Part shown: positions 1 to 12,439 of the stretch, piece by piece
Layout of the letters: each line of letters begins with the position of its first letter
How positions within the stretch are numbered: the first letter of the stretch is position 1
Assembly: GCA_020698575.1 (NCBI GenBank)
Contig: CM036255.1
Span: forward strand, 2,000,501-2,064,500
Source: Bostrychus sinensis
Lineage: Eukaryota > Chordata > Actinopteri > Gobiiformes > Eleotridae
DNA: 64,000 nucleotides
Reading direction: 5' to 3'
Notes under the pieces: model-generated
The model's database searches: none
Seen by the model: the letters and a program-made list of their open reading frames with translations, nothing else
What the model was told of the DNA's origin: nothing
Translations under genes and position numbers: made by a program

Positions 1-618
1 CAACACAGATCTGCTTAGGACCAATACATTCTGTTAAACATTTAACATATGATTGGTGAGAAAGGTTAATTTCGAAGTACACTGCTCAAAAAAAAAAATA
101 TAAAGGGAACACTTAAACAACACAATGTAACTCCAAGTCAATCACACCTCTGTGAAATCAAACTGTCCACTTAGGAAGCAACACTGATTGACATCAGTTT
201 CACTGCTGTTGTGCAAATGGAACAGACAACAGGTGGAATTATAGGCAATTAGCAAGACACCCCCAATAAAGGAGTGGTTCTGCAGGAGGTGACCACAGAC
301 CACTTCTCAGTTCCTATGCTTTCTGGCTGATGTTTTGGTCACTTTTGAATGCTGGCGGTGCTTTCACTCTAGTGGTAGCATGAGACAGGAGTCTACAACC
401 GACACAAGTGGCTCAGGTAGTGCAGCTCATCCAGGATGGCACATCAATGCGAGCTGTGGCAAGAAGGTTTGCTGTGTCTGTCAGCGTAGTGTCCAGAGCA
501 TGGAGGCACTACCAGGAGACAGGCCAGTACATCAGGAGACATAGGAGGAGGCTGTAGGAGGGCAACAACCCAGCAGCAGGACCGCTACCTCCTCCTTGCA
601 CAAAGGAGGAGCACTGCC

Positions 619-1786
619 ATGGATGAGGCCGCGTCCTGCATCCTATGGACTTCCTCAACCTATCTCATCCCACTCTCGTCGGGATGAATCCTTGCAGAGC
701 TGATCTATGATCCTATAGATGAACTAAAGCTGGGGACACACTACACGATTTTTTTGCCCAATTTTATAACTGATTCACAGTTGCAGCGAGTCTTTACCAG
801 TCAACAACAGTTGCAGGGAATCGTAATCACCAGTCGGCCCTGAAATCCGTTAGTGTGTGATGTTCAAAGACTCGAATCGTTAAGTGTGTGCGCCGCAAAA
901 ACCTGGCCTGACGTCAGTCGCAAGCAATCAAACATGTTTGAATTTTAAAGCCGACTCTGGAAGCACACTCCTGTAGTGTGGGCTGTTTACATATCCATCT
1001 GGGAATTCATGGTGTCCAGCGGCCAATGAAAAACAATTGATGGGACACAGGAAATAGTGTCAGGACGCAGACGAAGAAACAGGAAGCGGCGGGAAAATAT
1101 AAGCGGAAATTTGAAGAAGAAGAAAACATAAACAATCATGGCAAACACCGTAGAAAGTTGAGCGCTACCCAAGCGAAACTAGATACATAGCTGTTTTTTC
1201 TTTCCCTTTTTCCAAACAGATAGCTACGCACACAACGGCAACAGCGTCCCAGGGAGCATCCATGTTTGTTTACCATTTAGTTCTCGCTAGTTCCCCGCCA
1301 GAGTTTGGTTGGCGTCAGTTGCAGTTACAGATCTTGTAGTGTGTGAGGCGCAGTCGTTAAATGTGTGAGCCCCAGTCTTTCAGTCATCAGAATTAAATTT
1401 GCTGAAACCAGTCGGTTAGTGTGTGCTCCTAGTCTTTTCAGAATCTGTAATGACTGAGAAAATCAGTGTAGTGTGTCCCCAGCTTAAGGGACTAGCAGTC
1501 CTAGATGCATTGCCTGTCCGTCCTGGGAGAGGATCTCTCCTTCAATATGGGCTCCATAAGGTTTCTTCCTTTTTCCCGTAGCTGGTTTTTTTTAGGAGTT
1601 TTTCCTTACCGAGAAGGAGGGTCTAAGGACAGGAGTGTCCTGGGTCTGTTTAGTTTAGTGTAGTTATTGTTTTGCTGATTGTGTGTTAAGTCTGATTGTG
1701 TGTTCATGTTTGATCAACTGTTTGTGAAGCCCTTTGAGGCGACTTTTGTTGTGATATTGGGCTATACAAATAAACCTGAATTGAAT
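619..1786 (+). mobile_element. Retroposon inserted in the Tc1 element
   Basis: Interrupts the transposase between GCACTGCC and AGAGCCC; TGCC occurs on both sides (615-618 and 1787-1790). Its 3' end reads GGGCTATACAAATAAACCTGAATTGAATTG, a short repeat tail. The 3' 250 bases (from about 1512) recur at 40763-41029. No coding part was recognised. It is itself split by the element at 728-1484. Confidence 0.75.
728..1484. mobile_element. PIF/Harbinger-like MITE, 757 bp
   Basis: A perfect 19-bp terminal inverted repeat (AGCTGGGGACACACTACAC) with TAA directly flanking at 725-727 and 1485-1487. A 3-bp TWA duplication is the mark of PIF/Harbinger elements. The interior has no transposase, so it is non-autonomous. 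It is the innermost of three nested insertions. Confidence 0.85.
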
Positions 1787-2827
1787 TGCCAGAGCCCTGC
1801 AAAATGACCTCCAGCAGGCCACAAATGTGCATGTGTCTGCTCAAATGGTCAGAAACAGACTCCATGAGGGTGGTATGAGGGCCCCACGTCCACAGGTGGG
1901 GGTTGTGCTTACAGCCCAACACCGTGCAGGATGTTTGGCATTTGCCAGAGAACACCAAGATTGGCAAATTCACCACTGGCGCCCTGTGCTCTTCACAGAT
2001 GAAAGCAGGTTCACACTGAGCACATGTGACAGACGTGACAGAGTCTGGAGACGCCGTGGATAACGTTCTGCTGCCTGCAACATCCTCCAGCATGACTGGT
2101 TTGGCAGTGAGTCAGTAATGGTGTGGGGTGGCATTTCTTTGGGGGCCGCACAGCCCTCCATGTGCTCGCCAGAGGTAGCCTGACTGCCATTAGGTACTGA
2201 GATGAGATCCTCAGACCCTTGTGAGACCATATGCTGGTGCGGTTGGCCCTGGGTTCCTCCTAATGCAAGACAATGCTAGACCTCATGTGGCTGGAGTGTG
2301 TCAGCAGTTCCTGCAAGACAAAGGCATTGATGCTATGGACTGGCCCCGCCCGTTCCCCAGACCTGAATCCAACTGAGCACATCTGGGACATCATGTCTCG
2401 CTCCATCCACCAACGCCACGTTGCACCACAGACTGTCCAGGAGTTGGTGGATGCTTTAGTCCAGGTCTGGGACGAGATCCCTCAGGAGACCATCCACCAC
2501 CTCATCAGGAGCATGCCCAGGTGTTGTAGGGAGGTCATACAGGCACGAGGAGGCCACACACACTACTGAGCCTCATTTTGACTTGTTTTAAGGACATTAC
2601 ATCAAAGTTGGATCACCCTGTAGTGTGTTTTTCCACTTTAATTTTGAGTGCGACTCCAAATCCAGACCTCCATGGGTTAATAAATTTAATTTCCATTGAT
2701 AATTTTTGTGTGATTTTGTTGTCAGCACATTTAACTATGTAAAGAACAAAGTATTTAATAAGAATATTTCATTCATTCAGATCTAGGATGTGTTATTTTG
2801 GTTCCCTTTATTTTTTTGAGCAGTGTA

Positions 2828-3348
2828 TATTTGAATGCAAGGGGTTTCGATCCACTACACTAGGAATGTAATAGCTGAACAGGCTCTTATTCTTGTGACT
2901 TAATGTCACAACAATGCCTTAACTGTGTGAGAAGCAGTGGTCGATTCCTTACGCAACATAATTACGATCAGAGCAGGCGGTCTTATTGGAAGTGAAATAT
3001 ATCCTTCAGAGAATGTTAATGAAGCCAACAGTCAGCAGGATTCTTCCTCTGTCAATCCCCTCACACACAGAGCAGCAGCAGAGAGGCCAGGGTCTACACA
3101 GCAGGGGGCGCTCTGACCCCCACACAACCCTGTTCTGGACTACAGGAATATAATGATCAGTGAAACAAAGGGAAGGTGGGGGAGGTAGGCATTATGAGAG
3201 ATGAAAACATATCAAGAATGGAAGAGAGGTTGACTACCCAGGAGGTGGATAGAAATAGAAAATAGATGCTTTTGAGGTTTGGACATGATGGAGACTCCTG
3301 TGAGAGTGATAAACAGAAACACGAGACAAATCAGTGGGTGCTTGGTGC
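2828..3348. other. No gene seen
   Basis: Mixed-composition DNA between the Tc1 element and a LINE fragment. No coding, RNA or repeat signal was recognised. Confidence 0.5.
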
Positions 3349-3500
3349 TAATACAGGAACAGGCTAAATTTCTCTGGCCATGTGGTAAAAGCAGACAGTG
3401 GGCTGGAAAAGATCATCATACCAGAGACAGAGGAGGACAAGAGAGGCAGAGGAAGACCAACAAGTCTGGTGAGTTGGAAAAGATGGACTGGACACTGAAG
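3349..3500 (+). pseudogene. LINE reverse transcriptase C-terminal fragment
   Basis: One frame reads FSGHVVKADSGLEK followed by RGRGRP, the conserved end of many LINE polymerases (GHV-x-R-x2-LEK ... KRGRGRP-x-RW). Only this short remnant is present. A hAT-like end (TTAGGGCTGCAACTAACAAT) follows at about 3516 without a recognised partner. Confidence 0.6.
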
Positions 3501-4150
3501 TCACCACTTGTCTTTAGGGCTGCAACTAACAATTATTTTAACAGTGAGCATCACCGACCCGGGGTCAGAGAAGTCTCCAGTCTCGCAAGAAATCAGCACA
3601 TTGTGGCACAATTTTTGTTATGGCAGAAAGGCCAAATGGAAGAAAAAACTTTGTACGGGTACAAGGAGGGGAAAAAAACAAAAAGCTGAGCGGAGGATAG
3701 TACAGGAGTCAACTGGACTTGTGAGTATTTATGACAGTGCTTTAGGGGAAGCACTGTATAGGAAAATGAGGCAAAAACAGCAAAGAAATGAGAAAAGTTA
3801 GAGTTACACTTTAATAATTGGATGGTGAAGTGCAAGTTAAATGTGTGGTGACCTGCTGGTTTAACAAGGAAAAGTGGTAAAAAACATGGAGTTTTATAGT
3901 TACTGTTCAAATTGGTAATAATATTACAGAATATCACATTGTTTTGTGTCACTGTTCACTGCTCTGTCTTGGTAATAAACCCTAATTTCTCAGCATATGG
4001 CCTGTTTCAGAGATTTATACACTGCTAATTAAATAAAATAAAATAATTCAATTGGAGCCTTACATCCAACTGAAGTGAATCCACATACAAAAGTAGTCCC
4101 GATTTATCTTTAAAATGTAGTCCCAACTTAGACCTGATTTAGTCCTGGAT

Positions 4151-4490
4151 CATTCATTCATTTTCCTCCGCTTATTCCCGTTATGGGGTTGTGGGTGCCT
4201 GGAGCCTATTCCAGCAACTATGGGCTTTAGGCGGGTACACCCTGGACAGTGGACAGTTAGTTGCAGTGTTCACACAGAGCCACACAGATATAGACAACCA
4301 TTCACTCTCACATTCATTCACTAGGGGCATTTTAGAGTCACCAGTTCACCTAACACATGCATGTGTTTGGACAGTGGAAGGAAGCTGGAGTACCCAAAGA
4401 GACCCAACAGTAACAGGGGGAGGACATGCAAGACTCCACCCACCGTGATCGTGTGATTCCCCAAGGACTGAGCTCATGACCTCCTTTGCC
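4151..4490 (-). repeat. SINE-A copy
   Basis: One of about a dozen copies in the window of a tRNA-derived SINE. On the minus strand the family has a head GGTGGCAGAGTGGTTAG (A-box-like), a B-box-like GGCTCGAGCCC, a core with ACATGCATGT and GTGTACCCCGCC, and a 3' tail of AATG/ATGA repeats. This copy is long but diverged and lacks a clear head. Confidence 0.7.
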
Positions 4491-5856
4491 CATGTCTTAG
4501 TTTAATGGTAATTTTAGCACTAGTTTTTGCTAATGGATGTTCATCTACAGTCCTTTGTTTCGGAATACAGTATTATTAAAATTAATATTTCGCAAAACCT
4601 TGCCTTAAAATTGATTGTATTGAAAATGTACTTTAGTGGACCGGATCTTTTTGCTTCTATAAGCAGGCTTTATGTGGCACAAGGCCATTTGCTTGTAATT
4701 TTCATAATGAGAATCTAATTCACAGTCAAATGCAGTAGGCAGGGAGCACAAACTGCAGGCCACTGAGGAACATACTGCTCCTCAATAGTGCATATATCTT
4801 GTGTGATTTATTGTGCAGACCACATATTGTATGTGGCCTGCTGTTTGAGGAACAGTATACTGTTCCTCAGTGGAAGTGATTAGCTCAGAGCAGCTGGTGA
4901 AATATTCAGCTGTAGTCACGCTCAGGTTGTGAAATAATGCATCACTGAAGGCACAAACACACTGGAGAACAACAGGCCTGGCAGCGTTTCAGGATTTAGC
5001 TGCTGTGCTAACACGTGTTACACTGGCTGTCTCTGCTGGGACAGAGCTTACCGTAAACACAGCATTAGAGTTTATGAGTGTTTTGGAGTGACACAGGCCT
5101 AAAGCTCCGAGGATACTGTTTGTTTTGGATTCCATTGGAGTAGAAGAAGAGTTTTTGCTGAGGTGAGTTGTGCTGAGGTGTGCTGAGAGAGCGTGAGAGA
5201 GAAGTGGAGCACAGCAGTGCTCAAACTCTTATGTCTGACTAAAAGATCTGACGTGCACCCGTGTGCTGCAGTATGATCAAAATGCGCTCCTACTGTTTTA
5301 ACAGGCTGCTGCAGTCTAAATTCAAAACAAGTGCTCTCGTCTCATGGGTTGCCAAGACACAGTGAGCTCCCAGCCTTACACATACTAACTGCACTTGTTG
5401 ACCAGGACAAGTCCTACACAGCTAAGTTGTTGAACGTCCTTTTAGGAAAGTGTAGCAGAAGTTTATTTAATACGTGGAACCTGTTTCCCTGTGTTTCCTC
5501 AGCTGTAGCTCTGTAGATCACCGCAGACCCACTTGAAAAATAGAACTTAAATCCATCTGTAGTGAAGCGGAGCAGCGAGTCGTTCCTGGGACGTCCATGT
5601 GCCGTCACCGGTGTGACTGTCAGACTGAATAAACAGAAAGCGGTTTAGAAGCGACTGCTTCCATGCTGCTTCTGCTTTTGGTGTAAATTGAGGGTTAGTA
5701 TCACAGATGTGGGAAACATAATGATAAGTTGTTAGAGCAAAAGTTCCTTGTATTTTAATGTTAACCGTGAGCTGTGTGACAGAAGAAATGGCGTTAGGCG
5801 CATCGAAGGAGTGCTCTGATTGGCTCACATTGAATCCAAGACTAAACTGAAGCCAT
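4491..5856. other. No gene seen; contains a 24-bp palindrome
   Basis: Unique DNA without a recognisable coding exon. It holds a perfect 24-bp palindrome at 4846-4869 and a diverged version near 4759-4779. A GAG/GTG-rich stretch lies near 5157-5205. Confidence 0.5.
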
Positions 5857-5948
5857 GCAGTGGTCTTCAAATCAAATGTAAGCCCAAACCAGAGCAGGAC
5901 CCACATACAACTGGTAATACCTGTAATACCCACAGTTTGAGAACCGCT
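5857..5948. mobile_element. Very short hAT-like MITE remnant
   Basis: Starts CAGTGGTCTTCAAA and ends TTTGAGAACCGCTG, an imperfect inverted pair of the hAT type. No matching 8-bp flanks were found. A related 3' part is at about 12100-12210, and a related end, CAGTGGTTCTCAA, is at 12253. Confidence 0.45.
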
Positions 5949-7496
5949 GGTGGGGGTATCTAGTTCTGTGAAACCTCAATTAAATCCTTTTGTGGACTGT
6001 ACTTCTATAAATATGTACAGCATACACACACAGTGATCTGCATGGATGAACCAGGTCAGGTCAAAGAAGAACTGGGCCACAGCACAATCACCATCAAGAC
6101 TTTCTTTAGGAAATGTTAATGTTATGAAATGCTCCACTTCAACTACACCCTCTGCCATAGCTGTACTGACTCAATGCCAACAGACTGACCACATCAAGGC
6201 AGTTCATGCAAGTGCAGAGGTTGTAGTGCACTGTAACAAGAGAGATGGACAGTACATCATCTGAGGGCTGAGAATCTAAAAGGTGTGACTGACATTTTGG
6301 GCGATACTGAGATCTACTCCTATCTCAGAACTTAGGATTCAGTTGGTGCCAAAGGGGTGCAAGTGCTTACACTAACTGCCAGGCCCGCTGTTACACAATC
6401 TCTCTGAGTGAAGTCTGCGTAGGGCTGGGTGATATGGCAAAAAAATGTTATCACGATTTTTTTTTTTTCTCATATTGATTGATTTAGATTTTTTATTCAA
6501 TTTAATGTTTGTGATAAAAAACAAACATGGGTTTAATATGATTCCTCTTTTTATTATTGTAATATAAAATTAGGGGTATAATTTAGAATCATTCATTGCA
6601 CGTTTTAGTTTTTATACAATAACTGTACTAATTTAAACAAATAAAAGAGGCTGATATGTTGTGAGTTTTTAAAACAACTGAAAACGTCCAGTTCTTTGCT
6701 CTTTGAGAGAGCAGTGTCTGAACTGCAGCTTCAATGATGAGAGCAGGGAAAACTCCAATCTGTCTCTACAGGACTGTCCTGTCTCTCCACACACAGCCTG
6801 GACCTAGTTCTTTCATTTTGTCAGGCTGTTGACAGTAAAACTGCGTATTTTAAACTCTGAATGCTGCTCAGGAAGCTTTTTCAAGTGACAAGATGCATCA
6901 CTGAAGACATGCATGTGTGAACTGGTGACTCTAAATTGCCCCTTTTTTGAAAATAGACCTTTTTCACACTTCCATGATTTCACCTGGAAGTCGTATCGTG
7001 ATACTTCCAGTAGGTGTTTCTCTGACAACTACCAGCCCATCGACAACATTTGATCCTATACAGTTACAGAGACAAAGGATACAGTTTATTACATGTTACT
7101 TAAAAAGAGGTTATCTCCATTTACACAAATGAGAATGTTTTCATAAACAAAACATCAGCAGTTGATCTCACTCAGCAGTAAATATGCTATATGCTCTGTG
7201 CAGTGTTAGAATTCATCTGAGACACTTTCAGTCTTACAGACCTGAACACTACTGTTTATCTGCTGTCATTGGTAGCCTAATGCTGATTGTTGATAGCATT
7301 AAAGCTTTCTTCTTTACTATACTTGATAATCATGAATAAATTCTTTGTAAAAGATTTTTTGTAGCCTTTGTCTGGCTTATTTGTGGGTGTCTTTGCCTCT
7401 GTAATTATCACTACATCCACAAACATGAAATTTGGTAAACTTTTTTGAAACACTCGCTCCATTTTGCCTTAATTATGTCTCTATGTGTGTCTCTGT

Positions 7497-7572
7497 GACT
7501 ACTGTCCAGGGTGTGCCCCACCTAAGGCCCATATTTACTGGTATAAGCTTCATCAGAAGGTGTTGAATGAAT
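7497..7572 (+). repeat. SINE-A 3' fragment
   Basis: Carries the GTCCAGGGTGTGCCCC core end and a short GAATGAATGAAA tail; the 5' part is absent. Confidence 0.65.
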
Positions 7573-7879
7573 GAAAAGTTAGAGCCAAAAAGGTGTATGT
7601 GACATGCAACAACTATTTTCTGTGTTTTCAATCAACTTTCACTGAAAATCAATGGCAGCCAGGACTAATCCAGTATTGAGCTCTAATAACAATTGTATGC
7701 TCTCTGCTTGTCCTTCTATGACCAGGAAGTAGTCACTGGGGAGCTCTGCTGTGATTGGTTGAGCTGCAGCAGTCAGATGATGGACAGCTCTGAGGACAGG
7801 GATTACTGAGGTTCAGAGCTTGGCTTTTTGAGCAAACACAGCAAAAACATCCTGCTCCCCCCTCACACATCCAAATATG

Positions 7880-8225
7880 GGTACATGCATGCTCCTGAGG
7901 TACGCCCAGCAACCGGAGGGTAGCCGGTTCGAATCCCATCTGAAGCGCATACTGTCGTTGTGTCCCTGGGCAAGACACTTCACCCACCTTGCCTGTGTGA
8001 ATGTTAGTGCGGCTGTGTTTGGTGGTGGTCGGAGGGGCCGTTGGCGCAGATTGGCAGCCACGCTTCCGTCAGTCTGCCCCAGGGCAGCTGTGGCTACAGA
8101 AGTAGCTCACCACCACCAAGTGTGACTGAGGAGTGAATGAATAATTGATCAATTGTAAAGCGTCTTTGAGTGTCCAAAAAAGCGCTATATAAATTCGATG
8201 AATTATTATTATTATTATTATTATG
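7880..8225 (+). repeat. SINE-B, tRNA-related, nearly full length
   Basis: Contains a strong Pol III B box (GGTTCGAATCC) near 7926, then a conserved CCTGGGCAAGACACTTCACCC block, and an L2-like 3' end GTAAAGCGTCTTTGAGTG...GCGCTATATAAAT followed by (ATT)n. The combination of a tRNA-like head and a LINE-like tail marks a SINE moved by LINE machinery. Diverged head copies are at about 13003 and 55998. Confidence 0.75.
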
Positions 8226-8692
8226 CACGCTCATAGCCACACTATTAAAGAGCAGTCTGTGAGCTTTTAATTCCATGCTTCCAGAGTCAGGCCAGCAGCA
8301 GGTCTCTCTCTGCCCCAGGACATCTCCAGGATCATATGGAGCAGATTTATGAAGCAGGGTGGACACCAAGCCAATATTCTGTATATGCTTTTAAACAATG
8401 GACATCAGACAGTCTGGTGTAGGCTCCAAATTATTAAAATATACAATAAATAATTTAAGACGTCTTTTTAGCCAAGGTTTATGAATTATTACCAGAACTG
8501 CTTTACCTCCTGTATGGTTAAGATTCTTTAGCTATAACCCTTCCAAAAACTTAGATACTGTATTTTAAAGAAGCTAATAGGCTACTAACATGAATAATTC
8601 AGAGCTATTAGGGTCTGGTGTAGTCAGTGCAGGTCTTATTGTTTCTGTGCATCATTTTCATTTCATCACTTGCAGACAGAGATGATCTACAC

Positions 8693-8900
8693 CAGAGGTC
8701 CCCAACCACCAGGCCGTGGGCCGTTCATTACCAGGTTTCAGAAGAATATATAAAAAAATATTTATTTTTTTAATCGTTATTATTTAGTCTACAGCAATTT
8801 CCGTGTGTATTACTTTGAAAAACTATGCCTTCGCTCCCTCAAATTAGGCTGCTAAACCAAGGGGCTTTTTTCAGGGATCAGTAATGTTGAAAAGACCAGC
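8693..8900. mobile_element. hAT-like element, left end only
   Basis: Begins CAGAGGTCCCCAACCACCAGGCCGTGGG. The mirror-image end GGTTGGGGACCTCTG lies at 19867-19881, but the 8-bp flanks differ, so they are probably ends of two separate copies. Confidence 0.45.
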
Positions 8901-8933
8901 ATTTTTCAGCTGAGGCTCCTTGCTAAAGTGAAG

Positions 8934-9616
8934 CCGTACCTTCCAATTAAAGAATTAAAAAAGTAATAAAACAAAGTAATAAACATGTTCATAACAAAAC
9001 ACTTAGACTACTGCAATTCACTGTATTATGTTTTAGACCAAGTCTCCTTGCACAGACTACAACTGGTCCAAAATGCTGCTGCCCGTCTGCAAACAGGCAC
9101 AAAGCGGCATAAACATATGACTCCAGTATTGGCATCACTACACTGGCTTCCATTTACCTCAAGGGTCCAATACAAAATGCTGCTTCTTGTTTTTAATCCC
9201 TAAATGGCCTGGTTCCATTGTATCTGTCTGAAGTTCTGTCTCAACATGTCCCTGGCAGAACCATGTGGTCCTCCACTCAGCTGCTTCTGGACATCCCCAA
9301 GGCTAAACTCAAAAGCAGAGGTGACCGAGCCTTCTCAGTGGCAGGCCCCAGGTTTTGGAATAGTTTGCCTTTGTATGTTAGCTCAGCTGAGTCACTAGAC
9401 TTTCAACAGAAGCTGAGCTGGACTTTTTAGACTTGACTTAATTATCTGGTTTTAATTTGATATTGTCTTTTAGTATTGTGTGATAGTTTTTATTGTTTTG
9501 CTGTTATTTGTTTTTAACTTTTTAATATTTGTTGTTTAGTGTCTTAATGATATGTACAGCACTTTGGACTGTAAAAGTTGTTAAATGTGCTATATAAATA
9601 AACTTGAACTCTTAGA
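8934..9616 (+). pseudogene. L2-type LINE, C-terminal and 3' end fragment
   Basis: The frames read DYCNSLYYVL, LQLVQNAAARL, LASLHWLPF and, after a frame change near 9200, GPRFWNSLPLYV, the well-known C-terminal motifs of L2/CR1-group polymerases. The sequence continues into a 3' end with CACTTTGGACTGTAAAAG and GTGCTATATAAATAAA. The element is 5'-truncated and frameshifted, so it is inactive. Confidence 0.85.
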
Positions 9617-9680
9617 AGTCCAGGGGTCTCTCTGAATCTACTTTAATGAATTGTGTTGTGTTCATATTTATATATATGTT

Positions 9681-10946
9681 AGGGCCAAGAATCGATAAAA
9701 AAAAATTAACTAATTGCAAATCTGAAAAAAATTGTGATTAATCGCGATTAATAACTGGTAGTTATTAATCGCGATTAATCGTATTATGAACTCACGTACA
9801 AACACAAAATTGTAAATTTAGAACATTTATTTTGAATTAACCTTCACATACTTTACTGTAAACTTGTGCAATGCAAACAAAACTTGCAAAGAAAATAAAT
9901 GAATAGTCTCTTTGAGACCTGCAACTCAGACAAAGTTTGCCTAAATAAGGTTCAACCAACAAATACACAAAACTTACCTAAAAAAGCATGTGTTCATCTC
10001 TTTTAGAACTTTAACAAAAATAAGTTTAATTCTTCAATTAATAACAGTTGTTGTGGTTCACAACAGTGTAAATACTATGAACTGTGTTACTCCAGTGGTA
10101 ATTGAACTCATCCTTGCATAGACTGCACATAACTTTTCTTTTGTCTATATTGCTGTCTGGTGATGATTTGAAGCAGAATTGTCCATTTAGCAATGTGTCT
10201 TTTTGGTCACTCATGTTGCTTTAGCTCGTTCACTTGTTGCATTAGGCTCGTTCCAGATGAACTGTGCCTCGCCTGGATTGTGAACGAGAGTGCACGGCCG
10301 CAATGAGAGGAGGGGAAATACACCTGTACTGAAGTTGGACAGTTTGTGGCTCAGATCACGCACCATCAGCCCGAAATCCACTTCTTGCGTGTGTTGGTTT
10401 ATCCAGGTCAAAACTGTAACTTTAGTCTGTATTTAAAAAAGAGGAGGGGGAAAAAAGGAGAGGAGGGCAGTGAAGTGTCGTGTGTTACGTTTCTGATCAG
10501 CACTAAACTCAGATCCAATCACCTGTCTGTTCACCGCTGACAGGTGTGCATTTTCCCATCATGCACTGAGCCGTGCAGCCTCCGCAGTTGCTCCTGATGA
10601 ACTGCGGCGGCTCAGGCGCTGGTCTCGTTTGGATCTCACGGTGACCGTCGCACTTGTGGCATCAGAGCAAGTCGGGAACAAGTCAGACACAAATCTAACC
10701 GCGTGCACTGTGCACAGACCGACACTGATTGGAACTGCACAGGTCTGGCTCATCTCAAACGCGCCTGATGGATGGAAACGGAAATGTGTCGTCTTCTACG
10801 CTCGCGACCCGTGGCGTGTTGCTGCCTCTGTCAGTGCCATCGTAATATTTTTGTTGTGATCAAATTAATCGATGCGTCAATTGAAATTAACGTGATTAAA
10901 TCAATAAATTAATGCACTGCGTTAACGAGATAATTTTCCCAGCCCT
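9681..10946. mobile_element. AT-rich terminal-inverted-repeat element
   Basis: Starts AGGGCCAAGAATCGATAAAA and ends ATTTTCCCAGCCCT, an imperfect inverted pair. Near both ends are ATTAATCG/CGATTAAT motifs, while the centre (10200-10850) is richer in CpG. No transposase frame was recognised, and flanking duplications are unclear. Confidence 0.55.
9736..9780. repeat. Perfect inverted repeat, 21-bp arms, 3-bp loop
   Basis: Arms 9736-9756 and 9760-9780 around GGT; each arm contains ATTAATCGCGATTAAT, which is itself palindromic. It would form a long cruciform or hairpin. Confidence 0.95.
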
Positions 10947-11673
10947 AATTTATATAATTGATAAAAATATTAATAATTCATAAATTCATGATGCAAAACA
11001 TCTCAGTGAGAAATGACTTAGATGTACGGAGTACATTGCCCGACTGTAGTTCTACTGTATAAAAAAGAAGAACAAGATGAAACATTGTCATTTAATGTCC
11101 AGTGATGACTAAATGGAGGCTATGAACTGGAACTAAGACTTCTTTTTTTTCACCACGCTATAGCTCAGTAGGTAGCAGCAACTACAGCTCACCTCGACAT
11201 CATCAATTTAGAGGGCATGGAGAGACGATAGTCTGTCACTTCTCCACAAAAACAGGTTTACAAAAATGTATTTAACAGAAATAACAATATCAAAATTTCA
11301 ATCAATCAAAAATATTTTTTTATAACTTTTCAATGAGTTGATAAAAGAAAAAACCATAACCACAAAAACCAAACAGAGTTCAGGGTTTTGTAAACTCCTT
11401 CACATCCAGTACTACTGAACCAGCCAGCATTATTATAGCAGACTTTTCAATTCCAGAGAGTGTATAGAAATGTCTTTCTTTCTTTTTTATATTAATCTGA
11501 CAAAAACTTCACTAGAAAAGTGAAGAAAATCACTAGACCTTGATTCCCCTGATACTTCACTGCTGTTAAAATAACAACAATATAATCAGTTCTGCTCCAG
11601 TCTCATGAGAAACACTTGACATCTTACATACATTATTACATATTAAAAGCAATATTAAAAAGGAACATGTTAC

Positions 11674-11995
11674 TAAAGGTCCCATGTTCAGCTAAATCAA
11701 CTTTTCTGAGCTCTTGATGTTATAATGTTTCCTTCTTCAAAAACAGACCTGGAGTAGTATTTTGTTTCATTCATACATGTTTGAGTAAACCTGTATGCTG
11801 AGGCACTGCCCCTCTCAAGAGCTGAAAATGCTCGGTGTCACAACTCTACAAAGACGTGTTTCTAAAGCCCATACACCATCACTGGACACATTCTGATCAT
11901 TTCAGCACTTAAATCATTGTCAGCTCATTTATTTAAGTTGGCGTCATGTTGCTAATAGCCCTGCTAAATAGACATTTTATGCTTTGACCAGTCCC
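11674..11995 (+). mobile_element. TTAA-type element, partial copy
   Basis: Opens AAAGGTCCCATGTTCAGCTAAA and shares the AACAGACCTGGAGTA, TGAGGC(A/G)CTGCCC and GCCCATACACCATCA blocks with the element at 14349. The right end is not clear. Confidence 0.6.
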
Positions 11996-12439
11996 AGGTC
12001 TAAATATGTACTAAATTAGGACTAAACCAGGACAAAGCCAGGTATAAACCAGGGCTACACTAGAAATGAAGTGGTTAAAACTTTATTGCTGGATCAAGTC
12101 CACACATAAACTAGATCAGAATTTGACTTGCAAAAGACTTCTGAGCACCACCAGGAGAAGCCCACATACCACCAGTGGGACCTGTACCACAGTTTGAGGA
12201 ACACTAATCTAGACAATTTGACTCCAGAATGAGCAGTTACTAACTTTAGACCAGTGGTTCTCAACTTGTGGTGCACATCCCACTATTATTTTTTTAAGAT
12301 CCCAAACTATTGCACTAAAAATTACAAAATGTTGTCCTAGTTCTAATTTGTAATGTTACTGCTGGGACAGGCCCAGATCAGGCTGGTGCAAGGAAACACA
12401 TTTGTTTTATTATTCTACATATACAGTGTCATATATATC

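Larger units (their letters stand above)
380..2569 (+). pseudogene. Tc1-like transposase, broken
   Basis: The transposase would bind the terminal repeats and cut and paste the element through a DDE active site. The N-terminal helix-turn-helix part is at 380-550 (MRAVARRFAV-type segment). The catalytic part is at 1792-2569 with LFTDESRFTL (first Asp) and SPDLNPTEHIWD (third acidic residue), and a segment near 2268-2285 corresponds to the DNARPH block. Breaks seen: a frameshift just after the first ATG, a stop near 552, the insertion at 619-1786, a stop at about 2060, and compensating frameshifts between about 2215 and 2345. It cannot make an active enzyme. Confidence 0.88.
80..2825 (+). mobile_element. 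Tc1-like DNA transposon, interrupted
   Basis: Bounded by the inverted repeat CACTGCTCAAAAAAA, continuing as an AAAGGGAAC block at both ends, and flanked by TA at 78-79 and 2826-2827, the target duplication of Tc1/mariner elements. It carries a decayed transposase. It is split at 618/1791 by a 1.17-kb insertion. Without that, the element is about 1.58 kb, a normal Tc1-like size. Confidence 0.93.
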
